Shown here piece after piece: positions 1-9,058 of a DNA stretch of 60,203 bases (within the stretch, counting starts at the first letter, position 1; each line of letters begins with the position of its first letter). Source of the stretch: an uncultured bacterium (GTDB lineage: Bacteria > Myxococcota_A > UBA796 > CAJQPC01); contig CAJQPC010000031.1 of assembly GCA_905480105.1 (NCBI GenBank), positions 1 through 60,203 of the forward strand, in the 5' to 3' direction. The notes under the pieces are model-generated. The model worked only from the letters and a program-made list of their open reading frames with translations, did no database searches and was not told the DNA's origin. Position numbers and translations under genes: made by a program.

Positions 1-16
1 CCTCCTGCCTTGTGGA

Positions 17-1093
17 TCAAGGGGTGGAGTCACCCGACACTGGAGACTCTGACCTGGGTGGGGGAACTTGGGTTCCGCTGTCTCCCACTCCACCGGCCGC
101 AAAGCTGGCGGCGCCGATGAGCAGGAGAACGGTCTGCTGCACCCGAACGAGCACCGCGACAGCGACTGAATCTGGCTGGGGAACCCCAGCCGTCACGTGC
201 AGAAAGGCGGCGAACATGGCGTCCCAACCCAGTTGCCCGCCGGGAATCAGGAACAGGGCCACGATGCCGGCAGTGGCGGCGCTGTAGGTGAACACCAGGC
301 CCCAGACGCTAAAGCTCACACCCATGCCCCAGGCACCCAGCCCAATCCCAGCGATGACACAGAGGTGGCCGGCCAAACTCCAGCCGCAGGCCTGCATCCA
401 GCGGGTCCAGGGAAGGGCCGCGACCGCCGACAGGTCGCGGGCCATGGCTTGGGCGGCGTCGTGGGCGCTGGACATCCATTGGCCCAGGCGGCCGGGGCCT
501 CGAAGGCGCCCGATGGTGTGCGTGGCGAGGGTGGACAGAATGCGGGGTTTGGCTGCGACAAAGGCTAGAAAGCCAGAGGCCGCGAAGATCACGATAGAGG
601 CCAACTCGACCAGCCCACTGTACTGCTCTGGCACGGGCAGCTCGCCGCTGAGACGGGCCATCGCAGCCAGCAGTCCAGCCGATGCCAGACCGACGAAGCG
701 GCCGCTCAGGGCGCCAGCCAAGGCAGCGGTTGCTGGAACTCCGTAGCGGCGCTCCACCAACACCGCGACGGCTAATTCGCCCGCTGGACCGGGTAGGGCC
801 ACGTTGAGCAGCAGTCCAGTCGTGGTCAAAGTACTCAAGCCCAAGATGGGCAGGTGCTCACCACCGGGAATCAGGCTGCGCCAGCGGGCTCCCAACAGGA
901 ACATGGCGCTGGTCATCACCAGCAGGGCTGCCAGGATGGGGCCTAAGCGGGTACGCCCCAGTAGGTCGGCGACTACGTCCGCTCCCAGCTCGCTTCGAGA
1001 CAGTGCCAGGGCAGCCAGTGCGATGCTCGTCAGGATCAACAACGCGAGTAGCAGGCCCTTGCGCAGGACGCGAGTTTGTTCTTGGGCTCTCAC
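17..1093 (-). CDS. LPG synthase/flippase-like integral membrane protein
   Basis: Predicted polytopic inner-membrane protein of 358 aa with about eight hydrophobic segments. It resembles the membrane domain of lysylphosphatidylglycerol synthases and the YbhN/AglD group: a central segment with small residues and an LPGPAGELA sequence (about residues 100-108), then a Y/G-rich turn and a long helix. The cytoplasmic aminoacyl-transfer domain of MprF is absent, so a lipid-translocation or glycolipid role is more likely than lysine transfer. The GTG start abuts the stop codon of the response regulator upstream, so it is probably the last gene of the Flp pilus and two-component operon. The C-terminal tail is hydrophilic. 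The family assignment rests on overall pattern; no catalytic motif is visible. Confidence 0.75.
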   Translation of the reverse strand: MRAQEQTRVLRKGLLLALLILTSIALAALALSRSELGADVVADLLGRTRLGPILAALLVMTSAMFLLGARWRSLIPGGEHLPILGLSTLTTTGLLLNVALPGPAGELAVAVLVERRYGVPATAALAGALSGRFVGLASAGLLAAMARLSGELPVPEQYSGLVELASIVIFAASGFLAFVAAKPRILSTLATHTIGRLRGPGRLGQWMSSAHDAAQAMARDLSAVAALPWTRWMQACGWSLAGHLCVIAGIGLGAWGMGVSFSVWGLVFTYSAATAGIVALFLIPGGQLGWDAMFAAFLHVTAGVPQPDSVAVAVLVRVQQTVLLLIGAASFAAGGVGDSGTQVPPPRSESPVSGDSTP

Positions 1094-2263
1094 CTAAGAG
1101 ACACGATCTAAGAGCCCGAACTTCTTAAGTTTGTAGCGTAGGGTGTTGCGCTCCACACCCAAAAGCTCTCCTAAGAACTGACGGTCCCCCTTGGCCTGCT
1201 GGATGCCTTGCAACAGCACTGCGCGCTCGGTGTCCTCGAGGTGCTGGGCCAGAGAGAAGCCTTCCCCCAAGGTCATGGACTGGCTGCCTGGAGCCTGGGC
1301 GGGCGACTGGAAGCTGCCAAAGACCACGGCGCGTTCGACTACAGCCTGAAGCTCCCTTAGGTTTCCAGGCCAGTCGTGTTGGTCCAGGGCTTGGAGCTCA
1401 CCCGCGGACGCCACCGGTGTGCTGCGGCCCAGCTGTTGGGCCCGAGCCTGGGCAAGCGCGCTCACCAAGGTAGGCAAGTCCTGCATGCGTTGACGCAGGG
1501 GTGGGACGCGCAGGACCAGCACGGCCAAGCGGTAGTAGAGCTGTTGGCTGGCTGGGTTTCGTGCAGCCTTTTGGGACCAGTCTTCTTCGGCCGAGGCCAG
1601 AACTCGGGGGCCGCCGCTGGGAGCTAAGGCGTCGAGGATCTGGTTCAAGCTCTGGTGGGCCTGGGGCGAGAGCAGATCTACGCTGGGCAGCAGCAGAGTG
1701 CTCACACCGCTTAGGTCCTTGGGCACGCGATCTGGGTGGGTCAGGGTCACAATCCGGCCCTGGTTGTGCAGACTGCGTGCCAGGGCTGCCCGCCCGCTCC
1801 CAGGCTCGCCGATCACCAGGACGGTGGAGTCCACGCCTGCCAGTGCCTCGACTTGAATCCGAAGGGCCTGGGTGGCCGGGGCTTCTCCAAGCAGCACGGG
1901 CTGGGAGTACTCCGTCTGCTCAGGGGGCTGTAGGAGCTCCAGCACTGTAGATGGAGACACCGGCTTGGTCAGAAAGTCCCGAGCGCCCTCTTGCATGGCC
2001 GTGACGGCAATGTCCACGCTGCCAAAGCCGGTCATGAGCACCACCTGGGGAGGCTGTTCGAGTCCTCTGGCGATGCGCAGGAGCTCCAGGCCGTCCATCG
2101 GCTCCATTTTTAGGTCTGAAAACACCCACGTCACGTCGCCTTCGGAGAGGCGCTCACATGCGCTTGCACCATCAAAATAGGCCTGAGCGTCATGGCCTTG
2201 GCGGTTCAGTATCTTGGCCAGGGCTTGGGCTGCGCTGCGGTTGTCGTCGACGACCAGGATCAC
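1094..2263 (-). CDS. NtrC-like response regulator with degenerate AAA+ domain
   Basis: Response regulator of 389 aa. The receiver domain (1-115) keeps the acidic pair D6/D7, the phospho-acceptor D50 and K100. The middle region (about 125-320) is recognisably the sigma54-activator AAA+ fold, with conserved YYRLAVLVLRVPPLRQR and DWPGNLREL stretches. However, the Walker A is GEPGSGRA (152-159), with Arg for the catalytic Lys. The GAFTGA loop that contacts sigma54 is missing, no DE Walker B is visible, and the domain is shortened. A Fis-type helix-turn-helix closes the protein (348-383). It overlaps the sensor-kinase stop by four bases (GTGA), so the two form a cognate pair at the end of the Flp pilus locus. 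Inference: it binds DNA under phosphorylation control but probably does not remodel sigma54 polymerase. Confidence 0.88.
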   Translation of the reverse strand: MILVVDDNRSAAQALAKILNRQGHDAQAYFDGASACERLSEGDVTWVFSDLKMEPMDGLELLRIARGLEQPPQVVLMTGFGSVDIAVTAMQEGARDFLTKPVSPSTVLELLQPPEQTEYSQPVLLGEAPATQALRIQVEALAGVDSTVLVIGEPGSGRAALARSLHNQGRIVTLTHPDRVPKDLSGVSTLLLPSVDLLSPQAHQSLNQILDALAPSGGPRVLASAEEDWSQKAARNPASQQLYYRLAVLVLRVPPLRQRMQDLPTLVSALAQARAQQLGRSTPVASAGELQALDQHDWPGNLRELQAVVERAVVFGSFQSPAQAPGSQSMTLGEGFSLAQHLEDTERAVLLQGIQQAKGDRQFLGELLGVERNTLRYKLKKFGLLDRVS

Positions 2264-3573
2264 TGGGGCGCTCCAGGCAGGGTGATCAGAAAGCGTGCAC
2301 CGCCCATCGGGCTCGTATCTATCTCCAGTTGTCCGCCGTGTCCGTGTATCACGCGCCTGGCCACGCTCAGTCCCAGACCACTTCCGCCTTGGCGTGCGCT
2401 GAACCCGGCAGCAAAGATCTGTTCGCGTAGAGCCAGAGGCACGCCTGGGCCGTCGTCTTCGACCGCGATCAAGAGCTGATCTCCTTCGGCGATCAGTCCC
2501 AGGTGCACCTGGTTGCCGCCCTTCTCATCCAAGACTGCGATGGCATTTTGGATCAAGTTCTCTACAGCCCGACGGAGCAGTGCTGCGTCTCCTCGGACCT
2601 GAACCGGGAGCTCAGGTAGGGTCAGGATCAGCTGCACGTTAGCTGCCTGAGCGCGAGGTTGGTGCAGGCCGACTGCCCGCTGGAGCATCTCTTTGAGCTG
2701 GAAGGGGGCATGGATCAGGCGTAGGTTTCCGTCGGCGTTCAGCAGTCGCTGAACCACTTGTTCAATCAGCGTGACCTCTGCAGCCAGGTCAGCGAGAGTG
2801 AGCTTGCGCTCTGAGAGTTCAGGCTCGTGGGCCAACAGGTCCGCAAGCATGGTGACGCTCTGCAAGGGGTTGCGCACCTCGTGGGCGACCACGGCGCCCA
2901 GTTCCTGGGTCAGGGCTTGGCGGGCGGCCACCTCGTCTTCTCGCGCGGCAAGGGCACTGGAGAGCTGATTGAGTGCGTTGCTCAAGATCTGAAGCTGGAG
3001 TTCCCGGGGAGCTTTGAGGGGTGCAGGGGTCTCTCCACGTCCCAGGGCTTCTGCGAAGTGGGCCATTGGAGTGAGTGACGCCAAGCTTCTGCGGAGCACC
3101 AGGAAGACGAGTGACCCAGCCAGTGCCGCAGATAGGGCGGCCACCCAGGCCATCTGAATCAGCCAGGAGCGGGTGTCAGGTGCCGGCATCCAGCCGACCA
3201 TGGGTGTTCCCGCTGGGGTCAGGCCACAAGCACCCTTGATCCAGGTCTCTTGGAAAAGCAGCGGCCCTGCTGGGTACACCCGGTCTTCGGGGAGAGGGTG
3301 GGGGCAGCGGGCTGCGATGGCCTGGATTGCGGGATCGGAGAGCAGGGCCTCCCCGCTCTCGTCTAAACCCGACCATCCTGAGAGGCTCTCGTGGGGGGGA
3401 TCCCCTGCTCGCTCTAGAGCCAAAGCCACCACCTCGACGGCATGGTCTTGGGCCCGAAGCCGCGCGTCGCCCTGGAGCTGCCAGAGCAGAGGGGCCACAC
3501 CGAGAAGCACCGCCAAGGTGCTCAGGCAGGCTGCCAGGACCGCTACACGCAGCGAGGTCCCTGCGGGAGGCAA
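2260..3573 (-). CDS. Membrane sensor histidine kinase
   Basis: Sensor kinase of 437 aa. Transmembrane helix 1 (about 10-32) and helix 2 (about 139-161) enclose an extracytoplasmic sensor region of about 105 residues with no recognised fold and two cysteines (C90, C116). After a HAMP-like linker, the HisKA domain has the phospho-acceptor H231 in the sequence AHEVRNPLQ. The ATPase domain shows the N box (N340/N343), G1 box DDGPG (373-377) and G2 box GSGLGLSV (397-404), so it looks active. The predicted start is TTG, directly after the lipoprotein stop codon, preceded by a weak AAGTGGG. Position suggests it regulates the Flp pilus genes together with the response regulator that follows. The signal it senses cannot be told from sequence. 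Confidence 0.9.
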   Translation of the reverse strand: MPPAGTSLRVAVLAACLSTLAVLLGVAPLLWQLQGDARLRAQDHAVEVVALALERAGDPPHESLSGWSGLDESGEALLSDPAIQAIAARCPHPLPEDRVYPAGPLLFQETWIKGACGLTPAGTPMVGWMPAPDTRSWLIQMAWVAALSAALAGSLVFLVLRRSLASLTPMAHFAEALGRGETPAPLKAPRELQLQILSNALNQLSSALAAREDEVAARQALTQELGAVVAHEVRNPLQSVTMLADLLAHEPELSERKLTLADLAAEVTLIEQVVQRLLNADGNLRLIHAPFQLKEMLQRAVGLHQPRAQAANVQLILTLPELPVQVRGDAALLRRAVENLIQNAIAVLDEKGGNQVHLGLIAEGDQLLIAVEDDGPGVPLALREQIFAAGFSARQGGSGLGLSVARRVIHGHGGQLEIDTSPMGGARFLITLPGAPQ

Positions 3574-3828
3574 CTACATGCCCACTTGCATGCTGGAGTT
3601 TTCATTGTCTTCAGCGTCGGTTGCTTCGACCTCGGCGGCCATGCGAATGGCTATTCCTTCGACGCCGGAGAGCTCGTAGAGCTCCATGTTTACGCTCGCA
3701 CGCTCCAAGTCGGCCTGCATGGCGAAGGTCTGAGTGTATGCGCGTCCGTAGTCATACTGCAGGGTCTGGGGGTGACTGCAGCCGACCAATGCGGCGAGGG
3801 CAAGCGCACTGAGTATCAAGCGCTTCAT
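3574..3828 (-). CDS. Small lipoprotein of the Flp pilus locus
   Basis: Protein of 84 aa beginning with a classic lipoprotein signal peptide: MKR, a hydrophobic stretch, and the lipobox LVGC with the lipidated Cys at residue 17. The mature part of about 67 residues is acidic and has no family I recognise. It sits between tadD, which it overlaps by four bases, and the sensor kinase. Some Tad loci carry a small outer-membrane lipoprotein (pilotin-like) for the secretin, and such a role is possible here. That is a guess from position and lipidation only. Confidence 0.75.
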   Translation of the reverse strand: MKRLILSALALAALVGCSHPQTLQYDYGRAYTQTFAMQADLERASVNMELYELSGVEGIAIRMAAEVEATDAEDNENSSMQVGM

Positions 3829-4598
3829 GGCGCCTCCTTCAAGTTTGGAGTCATCTGGTCCAAGGCATCACGCGCATTGGCGTGTCCTGGCACGTGTTTT
3901 AGAGCGGTGTGAAAGCTGCCCTTGGCTTGTTGGTCGGCCCCGCGGGCCAATTGGGCCACACCCAGGTTGAAGTGGGCCTCTGCCTCCAGGATCTCGGGGT
4001 CAAAGCCCAAGCTCGCGGAGAGAGCGGACCGGAAAGTGTTCAGGGCCGTCTCGTCTTGGCCCAACGCGGCCTGGCTAAAGCCCATGTTGTTTCGGGCGCG
4101 CGTCAGATTTGGGCTGAGTTTGAGGGCCTCGCGATAGCTGTGGATGGCCTCCTCGTGGCGGTTCTGGGACGCCAGCACAAAACCCAGATTGTTGTGCAGG
4201 TCGGCCACGTCGATGCTGCTCAGTGTGCCCGGGGCGAAGCGCAGGGCTTTCCGGCAGTTCAGCTCTGCCTCGTCGGTCTCTTTCAGGTCCATATGGGCCA
4301 GGCACATCACCTTGTGGCGCTGGTAGTTCCGCATGTATTGATTCTCAAGGAGCAAAATCGCATCCATGGGCAGGGCTTTGGCCACGAGCGCCCGTGCTTG
4401 TAGAATGTCCAGGTCTGCTCCGGTCATGCCACCCGCGCGCACCTGGGTGATTGCGTACAGGGCCTTGTCCGGCTGCTTGGAGTCGATCAGTACTTCAATG
4501 AGTTCCAGCTGAACCTGCTCGGCCTCTGCCGGGTCCCAGGTAGAGGTGGGCGGAGGGGCTGCAGCAAAGGCAGTGGCGATGAGAAAGAGAGTGAGCAT
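3825..4598 (-). CDS. tadD: TadD-like TPR protein of Flp pilus assembly
   Basis: TPR-repeat protein of about 257 aa. I take the ATG that overlaps the tadC stop codon (ATGA). It yields a short signal peptide (MLTLFLIATAFAAA); the longer in-frame extension lacks one. At least three tetratricopeptide units are visible, for example around LHNNLGFVLASQNRHEEAI and TRARNNMGFSQAALGQDETA, followed by AHFNLGVAQLARGADQQAKG. TadD proteins are periplasmic or outer-membrane-associated TPR scaffolds that help assemble the Flp secretin. Position after tadB-tadC matches typical Tad loci. The 3' end overlaps the small lipoprotein gene. Confidence 0.85.
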   Translation of the reverse strand: MLTLFLIATAFAAAPPPTSTWDPAEAEQVQLELIEVLIDSKQPDKALYAITQVRAGGMTGADLDILQARALVAKALPMDAILLLENQYMRNYQRHKVMCLAHMDLKETDEAELNCRKALRFAPGTLSSIDVADLHNNLGFVLASQNRHEEAIHSYREALKLSPNLTRARNNMGFSQAALGQDETALNTFRSALSASLGFDPEILEAEAHFNLGVAQLARGADQQAKGSFHTALKHVPGHANARDALDQMTPNLKEAP

Positions 4599-5512
4599 CA
4601 GCTGATCGCTGGAATGAGATTGCGAACGACCTTGATGATGGCCGGCCCGATCAAGATGATGATCAAGCAAGGCAGCATGAACAAGATCATGGCCACTGTG
4701 AGCTTGGGAGAGATCTTGGCAGCCGCCTCTTCGGCCGCTTGCATGCGGCGCACCCGGACCGTCTCGCTGTGCACACGTAGGCTCTTGGCAACCGGGGTAC
4801 CGAAGCGCTCCGACTGAATGAGCACATTGACCAAGTTGCCAATTTCTTCCAGCCCGGTGCGGTTCTCCAAGTGTTGGAGTGCCTCGGCGCGTGACACTCC
4901 GGCGGAAACCTCGGCGTTGACCAGCTGCAGCTCGCCGGCGAGCAGGGGGGCGGATTCCTCCGTCTCTCTGGCGATGCGGCGGAAGGCCGCATCCAGACCC
5001 AAGCCGGCCTCGACGCTGGCGACCAACATGTCCAGGGCATCCGGGAAAGTCTTGAGCAGGGTCTCTTGGCGCTTTTGCAGGGCGTTGGTCACGATGATCG
5101 CTGGCAGGTAGTAGCCCAGGGCAGAGACCAGAAGAGCGATGAAGATTTGGTAGATCAGAACCAGATTACCGGTCAGCGTAAGGCTAGCCAGCGGCAAGAC
5201 AACGGATAGAGCAAAGCGGGTAGCCGAGTAGCTCTCGACGTTGTTCCTGCCGCGGTAGCCGGCTTGGATGAGTCTGCGCTTGAGTACACTGAGCTCTTCC
5301 AGATCGGTGGGTGCGGCCACCTTGGAGACTGCGGAGCGCATCTTGAGAAGGCGGTCGTCCAGCTGCTGGGCTGGCACGTCTCCTCCGTGTGTCAGGTCCT
5401 CGAGTCGGTCCCGAGCGCTGCGGCTTGGGTTGACGAAGACCCACGCTGCTCCGCAAATCCCACCTACGGCCGTGATGACAAGGAGCACAGCGCCGATCAT
5501 GATTGGACTCAT
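4598..5512 (-). CDS. tadC: Flp pilus inner-membrane platform protein TadC
   Basis: Type II secretion system F-family protein of 304 aa. It has an N-terminal transmembrane helix (about 5-28), a central pair (about 100-140) and a C-terminal helix (about 275-300). The cytoplasmic T2SSF domain includes the family signature around FPDALDMLVASVEAGLGLDAA and a later RVRRMQAAEEAAAKISPKL segment. With TadB it forms the inner-membrane platform that couples the TadA ATPase to pilin polymerisation. It lies 2 nt after tadB and overlaps tadD, so the three are presumably co-translated. The length is normal for the family. Confidence 0.92.
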   Translation of the reverse strand: MSPIMIGAVLLVITAVGGICGAAWVFVNPSRSARDRLEDLTHGGDVPAQQLDDRLLKMRSAVSKVAAPTDLEELSVLKRRLIQAGYRGRNNVESYSATRFALSVVLPLASLTLTGNLVLIYQIFIALLVSALGYYLPAIIVTNALQKRQETLLKTFPDALDMLVASVEAGLGLDAAFRRIARETEESAPLLAGELQLVNAEVSAGVSRAEALQHLENRTGLEEIGNLVNVLIQSERFGTPVAKSLRVHSETVRVRRMQAAEEAAAKISPKLTVAMILFMLPCLIIILIGPAIIKVVRNLIPAIS

Positions 5513-5514
5513 GT

Positions 5515-6480
5515 TCAGGCCTCGATCTTGGTGAGTTCGACCATCACAATGACGCCGAGAGTGAACCAGGTGCAGACAAAGGCCACCATTGCGAAGCCGA
5601 TGGGGTCGTTGAACAAGGGGTCCAAGTATTCTGGGCGAATCGCTTTGATCGCACCAAAGATAACAATCGGAAGAGCGCCCAGGATGATTGCCGAGAATCG
5701 AGCCTCTGCGGTGAGCGCTCGGACCTTGCCCTTGAACAGGAAGCGCTTGCGGATGGTGTTCGAGATTCCATTCAGGATTTCAATCAGATTTCCACCTGTC
5801 TCGCGTTGGAGGAGCACCGAGCTGGCGAAGATCTTCAGGTCGAAGTTGGAAGGGTTTCGTCCCAGTAGTGCGCGCATGCAGTCGCGAAAATCACGGCCGA
5901 GGTTGTTCTGCTCGTAGACCAAGCCGAACTCTCCTGAGATTGGCATGTCCATCTCCTCGGCGCAGCCTCTCAAGGATTCGGCAATTCCGTGTCCTGCTTG
6001 AAGGGAGCGGGCGACCATATCCAGGGCGTCTGGCAGCTGCTCTGTCAGTCGGGCAGCCCGCGCGTTGGCCTTGGATCGGACAAGTAGGACGGGTACATAG
6101 GCCAAGGCGGTGCCGAAGACTGCCATGGGCAAGCTCCTGAAAACCAGCCCCATTGCGGCCATCCCGACCAAAGCGGCCAGGGCCATTTGGACGACAAGCG
6201 ACTGAAAGGAGTAGGGCTGACCGGCGTGGAGCAGGAGCAGGAGCAACTTGCGCTCGATGCGTGCTGCAAGGTCCAGGCTGTCGTCGCCATCCCTTTTTAG
6301 GGCGAGCTTGAAGAGCAACTCGTTCTCTTCTGTGTCACCGTCACCGGTGCCCAAGCGCCTGGACAGTTCTCGGGCCTCACGTTCCTTTTCGGTGACGCGG
6401 TACCAGTAGAAGCCCTGCAGCGCCAGCATTACGGCCGAAAAGACGACCACGATGATGAAGATGAGGAGAACACGGTTCAT
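5515..6480 (-). CDS. tadB: Flp pilus inner-membrane platform protein TadB
   Basis: T2SSF-domain membrane protein of 321 aa. It has an N-terminal helix (about 3-25), two central helices (about 95-130) and C-terminal helices (about 250-318). The conserved LPDALDMVARSLQAGHGIAESL segment and the later LLQRETGGNLIEILNGISNTIRKR segment are typical of TadB. It is the partner of TadC in the inner-membrane assembly platform of the Flp pilus. It lies 3 nt downstream of cpaF/tadA, in the usual Tad order of ATPase, TadB, TadC. Confidence 0.93.
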   Translation of the reverse strand: MNRVLLIFIIVVVFSAVMLALQGFYWYRVTEKEREARELSRRLGTGDGDTEENELLFKLALKRDGDDSLDLAARIERKLLLLLLHAGQPYSFQSLVVQMALAALVGMAAMGLVFRSLPMAVFGTALAYVPVLLVRSKANARAARLTEQLPDALDMVARSLQAGHGIAESLRGCAEEMDMPISGEFGLVYEQNNLGRDFRDCMRALLGRNPSNFDLKIFASSVLLQRETGGNLIEILNGISNTIRKRFLFKGKVRALTAEARFSAIILGALPIVIFGAIKAIRPEYLDPLFNDPIGFAMVAFVCTWFTLGVIVMVELTKIEA

Positions 6481-6483
6481 CTC

Positions 6484-7842
6484 TCAGACCTCCATGCGAA
6501 AGCGGAACAGGTCAGGGGGTAGAGGGATACCGTTCCTAGCCAGCTTGTCCGCGAACTTTGGGCGTACGCCTGTGGCCCGGAAATGTCCGCGCACCATGCC
6601 TTTATCGTCGATTCCAGTCTGTTCGAATAGGAAGATGTCCTGGGTCGTGATGACGTTGGATTCCATACCGAGGATTTCGGTGACCGCGGTGACACGGCGG
6701 GTTCCGTCGGAGAGGCGGGTCTGCTGAACGACTAGGTTGAGTGCCCGAGCGATCATCTCGCGGATGGTCTTGTCGGTCAGGTTCGACATGCCCATCGACA
6801 CCATGGTCTCCATGCGGGCAAGGGCGTCGCGAGGCGTGTTGGAGTGAATGGTTCCCAAGGAACCATCGTGACCTGTGTTCATGGCTTGGAGCATGTCGAT
6901 GGCCTCGATGCCTCGAATCTCTCCAAGAATGATGCGGTCGGGCCGCATGCGCAGGCAGTTCTTGAGAAGGTCGCGCTGGGTGACCTCTCCGCGTCCCTCC
7001 AGGTTGGCAGGCCGAGTTTCCAAGCGAACCACGTGGCTCTGCTGAAGCTGAAGCTCAGCGGAGTCCTCGATGGTGATGATGCGTTCGCCTTCTGGAATGA
7101 AGGAGGAGAGCGCATTGAGCAGGGTGGTTTTACCGGATCCGGTACCACCGCTGATGATCACATTCAGGTGCGAGGCCACTGCGCCGCGCAGTACCTCGAG
7201 CATGGGACGAGGACAGGAGCCCAGGTTTATCAAGTCCTCGGCCATGATCGGCACGGTTCCAAATCGGCGGATGGAGACGGTGGGGCCGTCCAAGGCCAAG
7301 GGCGGAATGATGGCGTTGAACCGGGAGCCGTCTGCGAGGCGCGCGTCCACCATGGGGGTTGTCTCATCGATACGTCTGCCTACTGCGGAGACGATGCGGT
7401 CGATGATCTGCATCAGGTGCCTGTTGTCCTGGAAGCGCAGGGGATAGCGCTGCAGGTTGCCCTGTTTCTCGATGTAGACGTGCTCGGGACCGTTGATCAG
7501 GATTTCGGTGATCTCAGGGTCGCGCAGCAGGGGCTCCAAGGGGCCAAGACCCAGGATATCGTCAAGGATCTCCTCTACCAAGCGCTCCCGCTCCAGGCGG
7601 TTTAGCGGAAGGTTCCTCAGCTCCACCTGCTCTGTGAGGGTGGCGCGCAGGCGGGAAGCCAGTTCCTCTCGTGGGGTCTGGCTGACTTGGTCAAAGTCTA
7701 AAGACTCGATCAGCTCTTGGTGAAGTGCCTTTTTGATGCTGTCGAATTCTTCATTGTTCTGACTCCCACCGGCAGCTGGGGCAGCGGTCTTAAAGCGCTG
7801 TTGGGCGCCTCGAACTCGGTCGATCAGTCTGGAACTTCCCAC
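6484..7842 (-). CDS. cpaF: Flp pilus assembly/secretion ATPase CpaF (TadA)
   Basis: Secretion ATPase of 452 aa that powers Flp pilin assembly from the cytoplasmic side of the inner membrane. After a variable N-terminus, the conserved N-terminal domain (about 85-205) ends in the [17 protein letters not shown] motif. The motor domain has Walker A GGTGSGKT (232-239), the Asp box around [10 protein letters not shown], Walker B near RIILGEIRG (303-311) and the His box [14 protein letters not shown]. All motifs look intact. The length and the [18 protein letters not shown] segment fit the CpaF/TadA group rather than PilB. It follows cpaE by 16 nt. Confidence 0.96.
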   Translation of the reverse strand: MGSSRLIDRVRGAQQRFKTAAPAAGGSQNNEEFDSIKKALHQELIESLDFDQVSQTPREELASRLRATLTEQVELRNLPLNRLERERLVEEILDDILGLGPLEPLLRDPEITEILINGPEHVYIEKQGNLQRYPLRFQDNRHLMQIIDRIVSAVGRRIDETTPMVDARLADGSRFNAIIPPLALDGPTVSIRRFGTVPIMAEDLINLGSCPRPMLEVLRGAVASHLNVIISGGTGSGKTTLLNALSSFIPEGERIITIEDSAELQLQQSHVVRLETRPANLEGRGEVTQRDLLKNCLRMRPDRIILGEIRGIEAIDMLQAMNTGHDGSLGTIHSNTPRDALARMETMVSMGMSNLTDKTIREMIARALNLVVQQTRLSDGTRRVTAVTEILGMESNVITTQDIFLFEQTGIDDKGMVRGHFRATGVRPKFADKLARNGIPLPPDLFRFRMEV

Positions 7843-7858
7843 GGTGATTTCCCTTGTT

Positions 7859-9052
7859 CTAGTTAAAGAGCCAGCTTAGCGCGCCAGCCTTCTTCCCTTC
7901 GGGAGAAGAGGGCTGGACGAACTCATCACCGTCAGTGACGAGGGTGACCATGTTCGAGATGTCCCGCGCAGCAGCGCTCTTCTTGTTGACGTCTCGGACC
8001 AATCGACCTTCATTGACCGCTTGGGACAGAGTCTTCCAGTCGTTCTCAATCGATGCTGCGACCCTGAGCCCTAAGTTTGACTCGATGTCAGAGAGCGTGA
8101 GCTGGGCATTCTTTTCGTGGCGGTTCACAATCAGACGGATGCGGTTGCGCTCTACGCCAATGCGGTCAAAGAGCTGCAGGCGACGCCAAGCGTTCTTGAC
8201 ACTAGGAACGTCCGGATTCACGACCATCATGATGGTGTCTGCGACGGTCATGGTGGTCAGAGTCGCCTCGTTCAAGGCGGTGCCGCAGTCGACCATGCAG
8301 TACTGGTAAGAGTCCGCGCAGTTCTGCAGCAGCCGCAGGACGTTGTCCCCTTTGACGTCTTCTTGCTCGTCGAGCTCGTTGGGCTGGGCAAGCACATGTA
8401 GCTTGGATCTGTGCACGCTTACCGACCCGGCCAGCACGCGCTCATCCAGTCGATCGAGCTCTAAGAGTAGGTCGGAGATGCTCTTGGTGGGCTTGAGGTC
8501 CAGAAAGCTGGCCACGTCGCCCATGGAGAAGTTCAAATCGATCGCAACGACCCGGTGGATGTGACACAGCTCGGCGGCCAGATTGATGGCGATGCTGGTG
8601 CAGCCTGTGCCGCCCTTGGCACCGCAAACGGCGATGATCTCCCCTCTGTCTTCGTTGTCTGAGGTGTTGGCGTAGAGAGCCTCATGCACAGCCTGTCTTA
8701 AGAGGTCACCATCGTCGGGTAGGACCACGTACTCGCGGTACCCGGAACGCATCGCGGAGCGAATTCTGTTCTGGTCGGAGCCCGAGGACAGGGCCACGAG
8801 GGTCAAGGTGGGCATCTCCGAGGTGAGTGCCGAGCCCAGACGGACAGCCTCCTCAAAGTCGGTATCGAAGCCCACGACGAGCACGCTGGGTCGGGAGCGC
8901 CGGGCTTCTGTTAGGGCCTGCTCGTAGCTCAAGGAATTGGGAGGAAGGACTGCGTCAGCTCCCAAGGCCTCGCGAAGCTGGCCCATGCCTTTTCTATCGA
9001 CACCTACAATGAGGATGTTGGAGCCGACGCCTCCTGGTCCGTAGTTACGCAT
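7859..9052 (-). CDS. cpaE: Flp pilus localisation ATPase CpaE (TadZ)
   Basis: Protein of 397 aa with an N-terminal receiver-like domain (about 10-125) and a ParA/MinD-type ATPase domain. Family members place the Tad machine at its site in the cell. The ATPase domain starts with a deviant Walker A reading AKGGTGCTS. The signature Lys before GG is kept, but the P-loop Lys is replaced by Cys. Substitutions at this position are known in the TadZ/CpaE group, so it may bind nucleotide with little hydrolysis. It lies between the secretin and cpaF, 6 nt from the secretin gene. Confidence 0.92.
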   Translation of the reverse strand: MRNYGPGGVGSNILIVGVDRKGMGQLREALGADAVLPPNSLSYEQALTEARRSRPSVLVVGFDTDFEEAVRLGSALTSEMPTLTLVALSSGSDQNRIRSAMRSGYREYVVLPDDGDLLRQAVHEALYANTSDNEDRGEIIAVCGAKGGTGCTSIAINLAAELCHIHRVVAIDLNFSMGDVASFLDLKPTKSISDLLLELDRLDERVLAGSVSVHRSKLHVLAQPNELDEQEDVKGDNVLRLLQNCADSYQYCMVDCGTALNEATLTTMTVADTIMMVVNPDVPSVKNAWRRLQLFDRIGVERNRIRLIVNRHEKNAQLTLSDIESNLGLRVAASIENDWKTLSQAVNEGRLVRDVNKKSAAARDISNMVTLVTDGDEFVQPSSPEGKKAGALSWLFN

Positions 9053-9058
9053 GGGGGT

